From Cytophagaceae bacterium (lineage in GTDB: Bacteria; Bacteroidota; Bacteroidia; Cytophagales; Spirosomataceae): a stretch of DNA of 15,987 bases. The notes under the pieces were generated by a model that was not told the DNA's origin, searched no databases, and saw nothing but the letters and a program-made list of their open reading frames with translations. Both the position numbers and the translations under genes were made by a program. This document shows, in pieces, positions 1 to 7,403 of the stretch (positions are counted from its first letter, which is position 1; each line of letters starts with the position of its first letter). Location: assembly GCA_947471105.1 (NCBI GenBank), contig CANIYB010000019.1:1-15987 (forward strand). The letters are read 5' to 3'.

Positions 1-2
1 CA

Positions 3-815
3 CCTGTGGTGAACCTGAGAATCTTCCAAAATCGCACATTCACAACGAGTTCTATTTTTACCTTAGTGGGTGGTTTCGGTTTATTTACCTCAGTCTTTGT
101 ATATCCATTAATGGTCCAACGAATTAATGGCCTTACTCCTACTGAAACTGGTTTATCACTCATGATTCCCACATTTTTAGGGGTATTCTTATTTCCTTTT
201 ATTGGAAAATATTTATCAAAAGGAGGCAAACCACTTCCATTCATGATTTTCGGTATCGCCATTTTCATTGTATTTGGGTTTGTGGGCGGAGAATCCACCA
301 CCGATATGGGACGCTGGGATTTCTTTCCCATGCAAGTGTTACGTGTTTTAGGGGTGGCGTGTTTGCAAATGCCATTGATCAATCAAGCAGTTGCTGGTTT
401 GAAGCCTCAAGAATTTGCAGCAGGTATTGCATTGACGAACATGATTCGCCAATTAGGAGGTGCGTTTGGAATAGCCATTGCCAATAATTACGCGACTAGC
501 AAAGCAGCCCAACATCGAACAGATTTATTAGCCAATATTCAAGCGGAGAATCCATTGTTCCAACAAAGAATACAGGGGATGACACAAAATATGATTCAAA
601 AAACGGGTGATATCCACAATTCGGCATTAATGGCCTATAAACAATTGGACTTACTGATTACAAAACAGGCCTATTATTTAGCCTATCTAGATACATTCAG
701 GCTAGTTTCCATCTTTTTTGTGGTCATTTTTCCATTTGTTTTTTTGATTCGGACACCCAAGAAAACATCCAAAGATTTAGAAATATTAACAAAAGCCAGT
801 GAGGAGGCGCATTAA
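3..815 (+). CDS. DHA2-family MFS drug exporter, C-terminal part (5' truncated)
   Basis: This is the C-terminal half of a 14-helix major facilitator exporter of the EmrB/QacA (DHA2) type, an inner-membrane proton-driven drug efflux pump. The frame is open to the window edge, and the first residues (P-V-V-N-L-R-I-F) match the 'PVVDLRLF' segment found in the middle of these proteins, so the GTG codons at 6 and 9 are unlikely to be starts. About 270 residues are visible, with roughly five hydrophobic segments, a conserved G-x-A-L-T-N-M-I-R-Q-L-G-G-A-x-G stretch (about residues 142-157), and a final helix followed by a basic tail. The TolC-like gene begins 4 bases after the stop, so the two are probably co-transcribed as parts of a tripartite pump; the HlyD/EmrA adaptor would be upstream of the window. 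The substrate cannot be told. Confidence 0.85.
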   Translation, partial: PVVNLRIFQNRTFTTSSIFTLVGGFGLFTSVFVYPLMVQRINGLTPTETGLSLMIPTFLGVFLFPFIGKYLSKGGKPLPFMIFGIAIFIVFGFVGGESTTDMGRWDFFPMQVLRVLGVACLQMPLINQAVAGLKPQEFAAGIALTNMIRQLGGAFGIAIANNYATSKAAQHRTDLLANIQAENPLFQQRIQGMTQNMIQKTGDIHNSALMAYKQLDLLITKQAYYLAYLDTFRLVSIFFVVIFPFVFLIRTPKKTSKDLEILTKASEEAH

Positions 816-819
816 AATT

Positions 820-2112
820 ATGAAAAAAAGCATTCTATTCTTATTCATCTGTTTTGCCACATCAGCGCAAACAAATAAAGATTTAACCGAAATTGTTAAG
901 CAAGTATTGGATCATTCACCAGCGCTTAAAGGCCAAAAAACGGGTTTGAAAATTGGCGATGTAAAAACTCAAATTCAACAATCTTACAGCAATCCAATCA
1001 TTTCGTATGAAGCGGGAATCACTCGATTAGATCCTGTTTCTAAAGTTACATTCAATACAGGAGGTATTCCCTCTATTTTGCAATTTCAGCCCAATATGAA
1101 TTACAATACTAATTTTGTGGCGAATCAAGTGATCTACGACTGGGGTAAAAATGCATTAGCTTTAGAAAAAAGCCGACTTGAAAATAAGTTGACCCAAGTG
1201 CAAATCGACGTAGCCACAACCCAAATGGCGTATCAAATTTCCACCATTTACCATCAAATAAAGTATTTACAAAATGTAGTTAAAATTCAGCAGTCAGAAT
1301 TAAGCCGAATAAAATCGCACGCAGAAGTTGTAGAAACGCAGGTTAAGTTAGGTGAGTTGTTGGAATTAGATCAATTGGGAATCAATATCCGGTTGAAAAA
1401 CCAAGAAATTAAAATAAGTGAAACAGAGCTTCAATTAAATAAAATGATTGATTTCCTAAATACCCAAGCAGGAAAAGATATAAGTCCATGGTTAAAAAAT
1501 AACCAATTAAACAAACAAGATTCAAAAGGTAGTATTGAAGAAAATCCCTTGTTATTGCAGTTAAATGCAGAGGACGCTATTTTGCAGAAAGAAATTAATG
1601 TGCAAGAGAAATCAAGTTCCCCCACGATTGCTGGAATTGCCAGCATAGGTGTTCGCAATGGTTATTTGCCTAGAATTAATGGCGAAGTTCCACCAATTTC
1701 AGATGATTTTAAATTAAATACGGCCTTAGGTCTTAAACTGACGATTCCGATTTATTCAGGCAAGAGGTCATTTCTACAGGAAAACATTTTAAAGTTTCAA
1801 AAAGATCGGGTCCAACTGCAAAGAGATGAAACGGGAGCCAAACTTTCCTTTGAGTTAAGGCAAGGAGAAGCCAATTTAGTGCAATTGGCCAATAAATCTG
1901 CCATTCAAAACCAGGTGATTGAGCAAGCAGTTTACGCCTATAAATTAGCAGAGGCGAGGTTTACAAAAGGAACTATTAAGCAAATCGAATTAGATGCGTT
2001 TCAAAATACATTAGAGGAAGCTCAATTGCAAAAAGAAAACATTTACTTACAAATCAGCTTGCAACAATTAGAACTCTTGAAAATCAAAGGGTTGAAATTT
2101 TGGGAATTATAA
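820..2112 (+). CDS. TolC-family outer membrane efflux protein
   Basis: The 430-residue product is an outer-membrane factor of the TolC/OEP family, forming the trans-periplasmic exit duct for the neighbouring MFS pump. It starts with a short signal peptide (MKKSILFLFICFATSAQ), followed by two similar long helical, glutamine-rich halves (about residues 25-215 and 235-425), as expected for the duplicated OEP domain. There is no lipobox cysteine. An upstream in-frame GTG at 799 would add seven residues (MRRRIKI) inside the end of the MFS gene; the ATG at 820 gives a clean signal peptide and is preferred. A purine-rich GAGGAGG lies at 801-807, but Shine-Dalgarno sites are rarely used in Bacteroidota and this one is part of the MFS coding sequence. 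The stop codon overlaps the end of the convergent alanine dehydrogenase gene. Confidence 0.88.
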   Translation: MKKSILFLFICFATSAQTNKDLTEIVKQVLDHSPALKGQKTGLKIGDVKTQIQQSYSNPIISYEAGITRLDPVSKVTFNTGGIPSILQFQPNMNYNTNFVANQVIYDWGKNALALEKSRLENKLTQVQIDVATTQMAYQISTIYHQIKYLQNVVKIQQSELSRIKSHAEVVETQVKLGELLELDQLGINIRLKNQEIKISETELQLNKMIDFLNTQAGKDISPWLKNNQLNKQDSKGSIEENPLLLQLNAEDAILQKEINVQEKSSSPTIAGIASIGVRNGYLPRINGEVPPISDDFKLNTALGLKLTIPIYSGKRSFLQENILKFQKDRVQLQRDETGAKLSFELRQGEANLVQLANKSAIQNQVIEQAVYAYKLAEARFTKGTIKQIELDAFQNTLEEAQLQKENIYLQISLQQLELLKIKGLKFWEL

Positions 2113-3192
2113 ATTAAACGAAGCGGCCAAACCAGGATGGAATAATTTTCCCTCATAGATAGTCAATCCTTTATTTAATGCTTCATTGGACGTACTCGCT
2201 TCTTTCCAACCTAAATTTGCTAGCAGTTGGATATAAGGCAAAGTGGCCTGAGTTAAGGCCAAAGTAGACGTTTGAGGAACTGCACCTGGCATATTCGCTA
2301 CACAATAATGTAAGATTCCATCAATTTCATACACTGGATTTTCGTGTGTGGTAGGTTTACACGTTTCGATACAACCTCCTTGATCCACCGCCACATCCAC
2401 CAAAACGGTCCCTAATTCCATTTTCCTTAAATCTTCCTTTTTAATTAATTGGGGTGCTTTTGTCCCATGCAATAAAACAGCTCCAATCAGTAAGTCCACT
2501 TGGGACAAATGACTCTGAATGGCATGAGAAGTAGCAAATTGTGTATGAACATTCGCTGGTAAAATCTCATCTAAATACCGTAAACGGGATAAATTAGTAT
2601 CCATGATGGTTACATTGGCTCCTAAACCAGCAGCCATTTTTGCCGCTTGCGTGCCCACAACTCCCCCACCTAAAATCAAAACATGGGCAGGTTGGACTCC
2701 TGGGACACCGCCCAACATCTTTCCCTTTCCACCCTGTGGCTTTCCTAAGTAATAAGATCCCACTTGAACCGCCATACGCCCAGCTACTTCAGACATTGGG
2801 ATTAAAAGGGGCAATGATCGATCCGATAATTCCACAGATTCATACGCAAAGCAAATGGCCTTTGACCTAAGCATCGCCTCAGTTAATTCACGTGAAGCGG
2901 CAAAATGGAAATACGTGAAAATGATTTGACCCTTTTTGATTAAATCATATTCAGCGGCAAGAGGCTCTTTAACTTTTACGATTAGATCTGCAGCCGCATA
3001 AACTTCTGTCGCAGTGGGCAAAATATTGGCACCTTCCTGGAGATACATTTCATCAGTGAATCCAGAACCTAAACCCGCATTCGTTTCAATCCAGGTTTGA
3101 TGACCATCTTTTTGCAACGCATGAACTCCTGCCGGGCTTAGGCCAACACGGAACTCTTGATTTTTTATTTCCTTAGGGATGCCAATATTCAT
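2107..3192 (-). CDS. ald: Alanine dehydrogenase
   Basis: Alanine dehydrogenase interconverts L-alanine and pyruvate plus ammonia using NAD(H) in the cytosol, linking amino-acid use to central carbon. The 361-residue protein is close to the family length (about 370). Key residues fall at their family positions: Arg15 (EFRVGLSPAG), Lys75 (KVKEP), His96 (YFHFA) and Asp270 (VDVAVDQGG). The NAD-binding glycine-rich loop GGGVVGTQAA is at about 175-184, and NMPGAVPQTST lies near the C-terminus. The frame is open 18 codons further upstream to an ATG at 3246, but the family start MNIGIPKEIK corresponds to 3192. It is transcribed divergently from an Lrp/AsnC-type regulator, a common arrangement in which the regulator controls ald in response to amino acids. 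The C-terminus is slightly short and ends in a stop shared with the convergent tolC gene. Confidence 0.95.
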   Translation of the reverse strand: MNIGIPKEIKNQEFRVGLSPAGVHALQKDGHQTWIETNAGLGSGFTDEMYLQEGANILPTATEVYAAADLIVKVKEPLAAEYDLIKKGQIIFTYFHFAASRELTEAMLRSKAICFAYESVELSDRSLPLLIPMSEVAGRMAVQVGSYYLGKPQGGKGKMLGGVPGVQPAHVLILGGGVVGTQAAKMAAGLGANVTIMDTNLSRLRYLDEILPANVHTQFATSHAIQSHLSQVDLLIGAVLLHGTKAPQLIKKEDLRKMELGTVLVDVAVDQGGCIETCKPTTHENPVYEIDGILHYCVANMPGAVPQTSTLALTQATLPYIQLLANLGWKEASTSNEALNKGLTIYEGKLFHPGLAASFNL

Positions 3193-3210
3193 AATTTCAA
3201 GGTAAAATAG

Positions 3211-3242
3211 AAAAGCCAACGAATTAAATTCGCTGGCCTTTT
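3211..3242 (-). promoter_or_regulatory. Possible attenuator hairpin in the ald leader
   Basis: On the minus strand, GCCAGCGAATT and AATTCGTTGGC (3237-3227 and 3225-3215) pair fully with one G-U, flanked by AAAA on the 5' side and TTTT on the 3' side. The hairpin is then followed by CTATTTT, giving the look of an intrinsic terminator 20-50 bases before the ald start codon. It lies between the proposed promoter element and the gene, so it would sit in the 5' leader. The shape is seen directly; the attenuator role is inference. Confidence 0.4.
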
Positions 3243-3266
3243 CCAATGATGAAGAATAATAGACTG

Positions 3267-3274
3267 CAAATATA
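3267..3274 (-). promoter_or_regulatory. Candidate ald promoter, -7 element TATATTTG
   Basis: On the minus strand the bases read TATATTTG, an exact match to the Bacteroidota housekeeping -7 consensus TAnnTTTG. It is 75 bases upstream of the ald start. I see no clear TTTG at the -33 position, so the assignment rests on the -7 box alone. Confidence 0.4.
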
Positions 3275-3323
3275 TGGTATACAATAAAATATTTTGTATT
3301 ATTTCGTTTAATAAGTAAATAAA

Positions 3324-3346
3324 CTGATAATTATCATAATTATCAG
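3324..3346. promoter_or_regulatory. Perfect 11-bp inverted repeat, likely Lrp-type operator
   Basis: Two perfect 11-base arms, CTGATAATTAT and ATAATTATCAG, flank a single central C at 3335. The repeat is in the ald/lrp divergent intergenic region, 50 bases upstream of the regulator start. Lrp/AsnC proteins bind AT-rich partially palindromic sites, so this is a good candidate operator for the adjacent regulator. Binding itself is inferred. Confidence 0.55.
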
Positions 3347-3348
3347 AA

Positions 3349-3363
3349 AATATTACTAATATT
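3349..3363. promoter_or_regulatory. Second perfect inverted repeat (AATATTA-C-TAATATT)
   Basis: Seven-base arms AATATTA and TAATATT flank a central C at 3356, with the same one-base centre as the larger repeat. The two centres are exactly 21 bases apart, about two helical turns, which suits cooperative binding of regulator dimers on one face of the DNA. It could also be autoregulatory for the Lrp gene that starts 33 bases later. Confidence 0.45.
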
Positions 3364-3395
3364 AGGATTATTTAATTCAAAAAACAGAAAAGATT

Positions 3396-3866
3396 ATGGC
3401 CATAAAATCCGCCTTAGACGCTTTGGATATTAAAATTTTAAAAATTTTACAGAATAATAGCCAACATACCCTTAAAGATATTGCAGAACAGGTTAATTTA
3501 TCACTGAGCCCAACACATGACCGAATAAAGCGATTGGAAATGGATGGGTATATCAAAGGATATGTCGGAATCTTGAATCGCAAAAAGTTGAATTTGGGTT
3601 TAATGGTGCATTGCCAAGTAACCCTAGAAAAGCAAAATAGAAGTAATTTTTCTGAATTTGAGCAATCCATCAAAGAGTTTCCTGAAGTAATATCATGTCA
3701 TTTGGTTTCAGGAAACTTTGATTACTATTTGAATGTCATCAGTGAAGATGTGGAGAGTTACAACCGCTTTTATCAAGAAAAACTAGCCGTTCTACCCTCT
3801 GTGGCCCATATTAGTTCATTATTTGTGATGGATGAAATTAAAACAACGACATCACTTCCCTTGTAA
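3396..3866 (+). CDS. Lrp/AsnC-family transcriptional regulator
   Basis: A 156-residue DNA-binding regulator of the Lrp/AsnC (feast/famine) family. The N-terminal winged helix-turn-helix is at about residues 7-60 (LDALDIKILKILQNN, then LKDIAEQVNLSLSPTHDRIKRLEMDGYI split over the helices). The C-terminal RAM/ACT-like ligand-binding domain covers about 68-150, with the typical V-S-G-N-F-D-Y-Y-L motif near 107-115. Length and domain order are normal. It is divergent from ald across a 203-base region holding two perfect inverted repeats, so it probably acts as the local activator or repressor of alanine dehydrogenase, as AldR/Lrp-type proteins do in other bacteria, and may regulate itself. The effector, probably alanine or another amino acid, is inferred. 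A tmRNA gene follows 28 bases after the stop. Confidence 0.92.
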   Translation: MAIKSALDALDIKILKILQNNSQHTLKDIAEQVNLSLSPTHDRIKRLEMDGYIKGYVGILNRKKLNLGLMVHCQVTLEKQNRSNFSEFEQSIKEFPEVISCHLVSGNFDYYLNVISEDVESYNRFYQEKLAVLPSVAHISSLFVMDEIKTTTSLPL

Positions 3867-3874
3867 ATATTTCG

Positions 3875-3882
3875 TATCTTTG
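3875..3882 (+). promoter_or_regulatory. ssrA promoter -7 element TATCTTTG
   Basis: TATCTTTG matches the Bacteroidota TAnnTTTG consensus exactly and ends 12 bases before the mature tmRNA 5' end. A TTG at 3861-3863 is too close to be an ideal -33 box. Transcription would start a few bases before the mature end, leaving a short leader for RNase P to remove. Confidence 0.5.
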
Positions 3883-3894
3883 TCCACCTTTTAT

Positions 3895-4264
3895 GGGGTC
3901 GACCGGTTTTGACAGCTTTAGCAGTCTGGTTGTAAGCACGTCGGGAGTTGTAGGCATTTCCTGTTAAAAAAACCTTCGAATTATAGCTGGCAATACACAG
4001 TATGCCATGGCTGCCTAATCTGATAGATTAGACAATTTGCCATCGTCCGGCCTCTTCCAAACTCTGCCGAGGAGGATTTCTGGGCGTCGACATGCAGAGT
4101 CGATCATTAAGATTTTACTAATTAATGATTAGTACCCAGTAAATAAGTGTTAAGTAAGGTCTGATTTGAACCTATTTAACATCGAAAATGAATCAAATCT
4201 AAACGTGTAGAAGGCAATTTTACTCTAGGTTTGGACGAGGGTTCGAATCCCTCCGACTCCACCA
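3895..4264 (+). ncRNA. ssrA: tmRNA (transfer-messenger RNA)
   Basis: This RNA rescues stalled ribosomes together with SmpB and tags the unfinished protein for degradation. The 5' GGGGTCG pairs with the 3' CGACTCC to form a seven-base acceptor stem with the G-U at the third pair that is typical of tmRNA, and the T arm (GAGGGTTCGAATCCCTC) and encoded CCA are present. The tag reading frame is at 3989-4018 and encodes G-N-T-Q-Y-A-M-A-A then TAA, preceded by a GCT that may be the resume codon region. The stop codon lies in a small hairpin (CTAATC/GATTAG, 4015-4031), as in other tmRNAs. The length is 370 bases. It has its own -7 element upstream and a strong terminator downstream. Confidence 0.95.
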
Positions 4265-4287
4265 ATTTAATTTTTCCGAACTAAATT

Positions 4288-4319
4288 ACTCGCCCTGCTA
4301 AATGTAGGGCGAGTTTTTT
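4288..4319 (+). terminator. Intrinsic terminator of ssrA
   Basis: ACTCGCCCTGC and GTAGGGCGAGT form an 11-base stem with one G-U pair around a five-base loop (TAAAT), followed by six T. It begins 23 bases after the tmRNA 3' end. The remaining 137 bases up to the next start codon are AT-rich; I see no strong promoter there, only a weak TGACTTTG at 4366-4373. Confidence 0.88.
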
Positions 4320-4456
4320 CGGACAATATGTAGAAATATCAAAATCAATTTCTCAAAGATTTATATGACTTTGAATCCGAATTATTCAACACATATCTAT
4401 AGAATTTCTCCCCAAATTCGTATTTTTTATATAAATTGAAACTTAAACATTACACT

Positions 4457-5845
4457 ATGACAATCAAATCAACCTCTTTATTTCTTTTTGGAATCTTATT
4501 AAGCTTTTGTAGCATCGCACAAGATTATCCAACTGATTATTTAAGCGCATCTTTTCATGCAGATCGTAGAGCCGCTGTAAAAAAGCAATTATCGGACAAG
4601 GGCGTGGGTATCTTTTTTGCTGGACAAACACGTCAAAGAAGTAACGATACCGATTTTCCATATGCACAAAACAAAAATTTCTACTATTTAACCGGCTTAG
4701 ATGAGCCAAATGCTGTTTTACTATTATTCAAACAACCTGTAAGCCTTTTAGGGAAAACAGGAACTGAATTTATATTTGTCCAAAACCGTGATCCTTTTAA
4801 AGAATTATGGACCGGTAAAATTTTGGGTATTGATGGATACAGAGCGAAAAGTAAGATGGAAAACATATTCATCAACGAGGATTTTAAAGCTAGCACAATT
4901 CCAATGGCTAGTATAGACTCCGTATTTAGCCTATTCCGCACAGAAGGAATTTTCAATAAATACAAAGCGAAAGAAGATGCGCTGACACGTATGGCTGGAA
5001 CCGTTGACAGTTTAATCACAACCTCTAAAAAACCTGTCGCAATGCGTTCTACCTTAAACATTATGCGAAACTTAAGGGGAATCAAAACAGCTGAGGAAAT
5101 CACATTAATCAAAAAAGCAGCTTCAATCAGCGCATTAGGACATAATGATGTCATGCGTTCCATTAAACCTGGCATGAAGGAATTCCAAGCACAGGCCATT
5201 ATGGAATATCATTTTAAAAATAGTGGTTCTGAATTCCCAGGCTATGGCAGTATAAATGGATCAGCCGAAAACGCCTGTGTGCTCCATTATGTAACGAATT
5301 TAAAAACAATCAAAAATGGCGATTTGCTTTTAAGTGATTGTGCCGCCGAATACCACGGGTATACAGCAGATGTAACACGAACTATTCCAGCCAATGGAAA
5401 ATTCACCGAGGCTCAGAAAACGCTTTATGAAATCGTATTAGCTGCTCAAGATGCAGGGATTGCCGCTTGCCAAGCAGGTGCTCCGATGGCAAATGTGGAC
5501 GCCGCTGCTCGCGCAGTTGTCAATGCAGGATTAATCAAATTAGGGATCGCCAAAAACGATATGGAGGCAAGAACTTATTTTCCCCATGGAACTTCGCATC
5601 ATTTAGGATTAGATGTTCATGATTTGGGACCGCGTACACTCCTACCAGGTGTTGTCATTACCGTTGAGCCAGGAATTTATATTCCAGCAGGCAGTAAATG
5701 CGATAAAAAATGGTGGAACATTGGTATTCGAATTGAAGACGATATTTTGATTACAGAAAAAGGCCCGGAAAATATATCGGCAGGCACTCCTAGAAAAGTG
5801 GCCGATATCGAGAAGATGGCTAAACAGAAAGGAGCTATTAATTAA
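4457..5845 (+). CDS. Secreted Xaa-Pro aminopeptidase (M24B, aminopeptidase P)
   Basis: A 462-residue metallopeptidase that removes an N-terminal residue in front of proline. The ATG at 4457 gives a signal peptide (MTIKSTSLFLFGILLSFCSIAQ), so the enzyme probably acts in the periplasm. A TTG seven codons upstream is possible but adds nothing useful. The aminopeptidase P N-terminal domain covers about residues 30-190 (ending near STLNIMRNLRGIKTAEE). The pita-bread catalytic domain covers about 205-445. All five dinuclear metal ligands are visible: Asp294 (LLSDCAAEY), Asp305 (TADVTRT), His381 (GTSHHLGLDVHD), Glu404 (VEPGIYIP) and Glu427 (IRIEDDIL). The gene stands alone between the tmRNA terminator and a bidirectional terminator. 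A role in peptide nutrition or cell-envelope peptide turnover is inferred. Confidence 0.93.
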   Translation: MTIKSTSLFLFGILLSFCSIAQDYPTDYLSASFHADRRAAVKKQLSDKGVGIFFAGQTRQRSNDTDFPYAQNKNFYYLTGLDEPNAVLLLFKQPVSLLGKTGTEFIFVQNRDPFKELWTGKILGIDGYRAKSKMENIFINEDFKASTIPMASIDSVFSLFRTEGIFNKYKAKEDALTRMAGTVDSLITTSKKPVAMRSTLNIMRNLRGIKTAEEITLIKKAASISALGHNDVMRSIKPGMKEFQAQAIMEYHFKNSGSEFPGYGSINGSAENACVLHYVTNLKTIKNGDLLLSDCAAEYHGYTADVTRTIPANGKFTEAQKTLYEIVLAAQDAGIAACQAGAPMANVDAAARAVVNAGLIKLGIAKNDMEARTYFPHGTSHHLGLDVHDLGPRTLLPGVVITVEPGIYIPAGSKCDKKWWNIGIRIEDDILITEKGPENISAGTPRKVADIEKMAKQKGAIN

Positions 5846-5861
5846 TATAACCTACTCAAAT

Positions 5862-5890
5862 AAAAAATGGCCTTTGATAGGCCATTTTTT
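5862..5890. terminator. Bidirectional terminator between the peptidase and sulfatase genes
   Basis: AAAAAATGGCC and GGCCATTTTTT form a perfect 11-base stem around the loop TTTGATA. The A-run and T-run on either side let it end transcription from both directions. It begins 16 bases after the peptidase stop and overlaps the last bases of the sulfatase stop codon. Confidence 0.88.
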
Positions 5891-7403
5891 ATTTATTCAA
5901 TTCTTGTTCTAAAAGAGATTTAAGTTCCGTTAACTTTTCTTTTTGTGCAGTCGATACATTATTTTTTTCATTAGGATCAGTTTTTAGATTATATAGCTGG
6001 TCTTCTGCATCATTCCCAAGTTCAATATTAACCTGTGGATTAAATCTAGCCCCTTTCCCACTTTTAATAAATTTCCAGTCTCCTTTTTTAATCGCTAAAG
6101 TACCCGCTTGTTCAATAATATATTCGCGTCCGATCTTATCTTTTCCAAACCACGCGTTCAAATTAGCCTTGGAATCTTTAGCAGAATTCCCATCAAAAGT
6201 ACTGCCCAACATTTGGCTCATCGTAGCCAAAAAATCAATCTGGGAAATCAAGGCATTTGACTTACCCACTGGGACTTTCATAGGCCATTTAACAATGAAT
6301 GGAACCCTAGTACCAGCTTCAAAAGAACTATATTTCCCTCCTCTTAAAATACCTGCTGGCTGGTGCAATCCTAATTGCTCCTTGGAACCGTCAATATATC
6401 CATCATCCACCACAGGGCCATTATCACTGGTCAAAATAACTAATGTATTCGAAGTTAAATGTAAAGAATCAAGCGTTTTCATCAATTGGCCCACCGAGTC
6501 GTCCAATTGCAATAAAGCATCTCCCCTATTGCCAAAACCACTTTTTCCTAAAAACCGCGAATGAGGAATTCTGGGAACATGAATATCATGTGTGGCAAAA
6601 TACAAAAAGAAGGGACTCTTCTGATTACGAACCATAAAGGACTTTGCCTTATTGGCCAAGGTTTGTGCCATGTCTTCATCATCCCATAAAGCCTGCTTTC
6701 CTCCCACCATAAATCCAATTCTTCCCACGCCATTGACAATCGTATTATCATGTCCATGGGAATGCTTCATTGTTAAAAGTTCCGGATTTTCCTTGCCTGT
6801 CGGCATACTACCGATTTTTTTAAGGTAATTCACCTCAATAGGATCTTGTGTATCCAGATTTCGAACATGGTCATTTTCAATATATACACACGGAACTCGG
6901 TCACCCGTAGCTGGCAAAATAAATGCTTCCTTAAAACCGATATCTAAGGGACCATGTTCGATTTTTCCATTCCAATTTGGTCCACCCAATGGCCCTAAAC
7001 CTAAATGCCATTTACCTATAACCGCTGTATTATACCCCGCTTTTGAAAAAATAGTCGCTACGGTTTGTTGGCCCGCGGAAATTAACGCCGACGCATCTCC
7101 AGTCGCCACACCTGTATCTTTTCTGCGAAAAGCATATTCACCTTTGAGCAATGAATATCGAGAGGGAGTACAAGTAGCTGAAGTTGTATGCGCCTGGGTA
7201 AACAATAGCCCTTTTCTAGCTAATTGGTCTATATTGGGCGTTTTAATCGTCTTGGATCCATAGCAACCTAAATCACCAAAGCCTAAATCGTCTAAATAAA
7301 TAACGATTACGTTGGGTTTTTGGCCAAATGTAAAAAACGAAATACAGACCAAAAGGAATACTTTAAAACTGAATAAGGACTTCATAAAGCGATAGTTTAT
7401 CAT
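5889..7403 (-). CDS. S1-family sulfatase (arylsulfatase A-like), secreted
   Basis: A formylglycine-dependent sulfatase that removes sulfate esters, probably from a carbohydrate. The sulfatase signature C-T-P-S-R-x-x-L-L-K-G has Cys78 (numbered from this start), the residue matured to formylglycine. Metal-binding Asp38-Asp39 (IYLDDLGFGD) and TSDNGP supply further active-site residues, and GGKYSSFEAGTRVP is typical of the family. The length (504) is normal. The ATG at 7403 overlaps the TGA of the upstream GH105 gene as ATGA, suggesting coupled translation; an internal ATG at 7385 gives a tidier signal peptide (MKSLFSFKVFLLVCISFFTFG) and may be the real start. Being last in a run with rhaM and GH105, it suggests a sulfated rhamnose/uronate substrate. 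The S1 subfamily cannot be assigned by eye, so the exact substrate is unknown. Confidence 0.92.
   Translation of the reverse strand: MINYRFMKSLFSFKVFLLVCISFFTFGQKPNVIVIYLDDLGFGDLGCYGSKTIKTPNIDQLARKGLLFTQAHTTSATCTPSRYSLLKGEYAFRRKDTGVATGDASALISAGQQTVATIFSKAGYNTAVIGKWHLGLGPLGGPNWNGKIEHGPLDIGFKEAFILPATGDRVPCVYIENDHVRNLDTQDPIEVNYLKKIGSMPTGKENPELLTMKHSHGHDNTIVNGVGRIGFMVGGKQALWDDEDMAQTLANKAKSFMVRNQKSPFFLYFATHDIHVPRIPHSRFLGKSGFGNRGDALLQLDDSVGQLMKTLDSLHLTSNTLVILTSDNGPVVDDGYIDGSKEQLGLHQPAGILRGGKYSSFEAGTRVPFIVKWPMKVPVGKSNALISQIDFLATMSQMLGSTFDGNSAKDSKANLNAWFGKDKIGREYIIEQAGTLAIKKGDWKFIKSGKGARFNPQVNIELGNDAEDQLYNLKTDPNEKNNVSTAQKEKLTELKSLLEQELNK

Noticed and set aside
799..819. GTG start adding seven residues to the TolC-like protein
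   Set aside because: It lies in the MFS coding sequence and would place basic residues ahead of an already complete signal peptide.
3193..3246. An 18-residue N-terminal extension of alanine dehydrogenase from an ATG at 3246
   Set aside because: Family proteins start at MNIGIPKE, active-site numbering (Arg15, Lys75, His96, Asp270) fits the 3192 start, and the extra stretch coincides with a hairpin.
4684..5199. 171-codon open frame antisense to the aminopeptidase P gene
   Set aside because: It lies fully inside a gene with intact catalytic motifs on the other strand and shows no recognisable domain or upstream signal.
6169..6564. 131-codon plus-strand frame inside the sulfatase gene
   Set aside because: Shadow frame across conserved sulfatase coding sequence; no family features.
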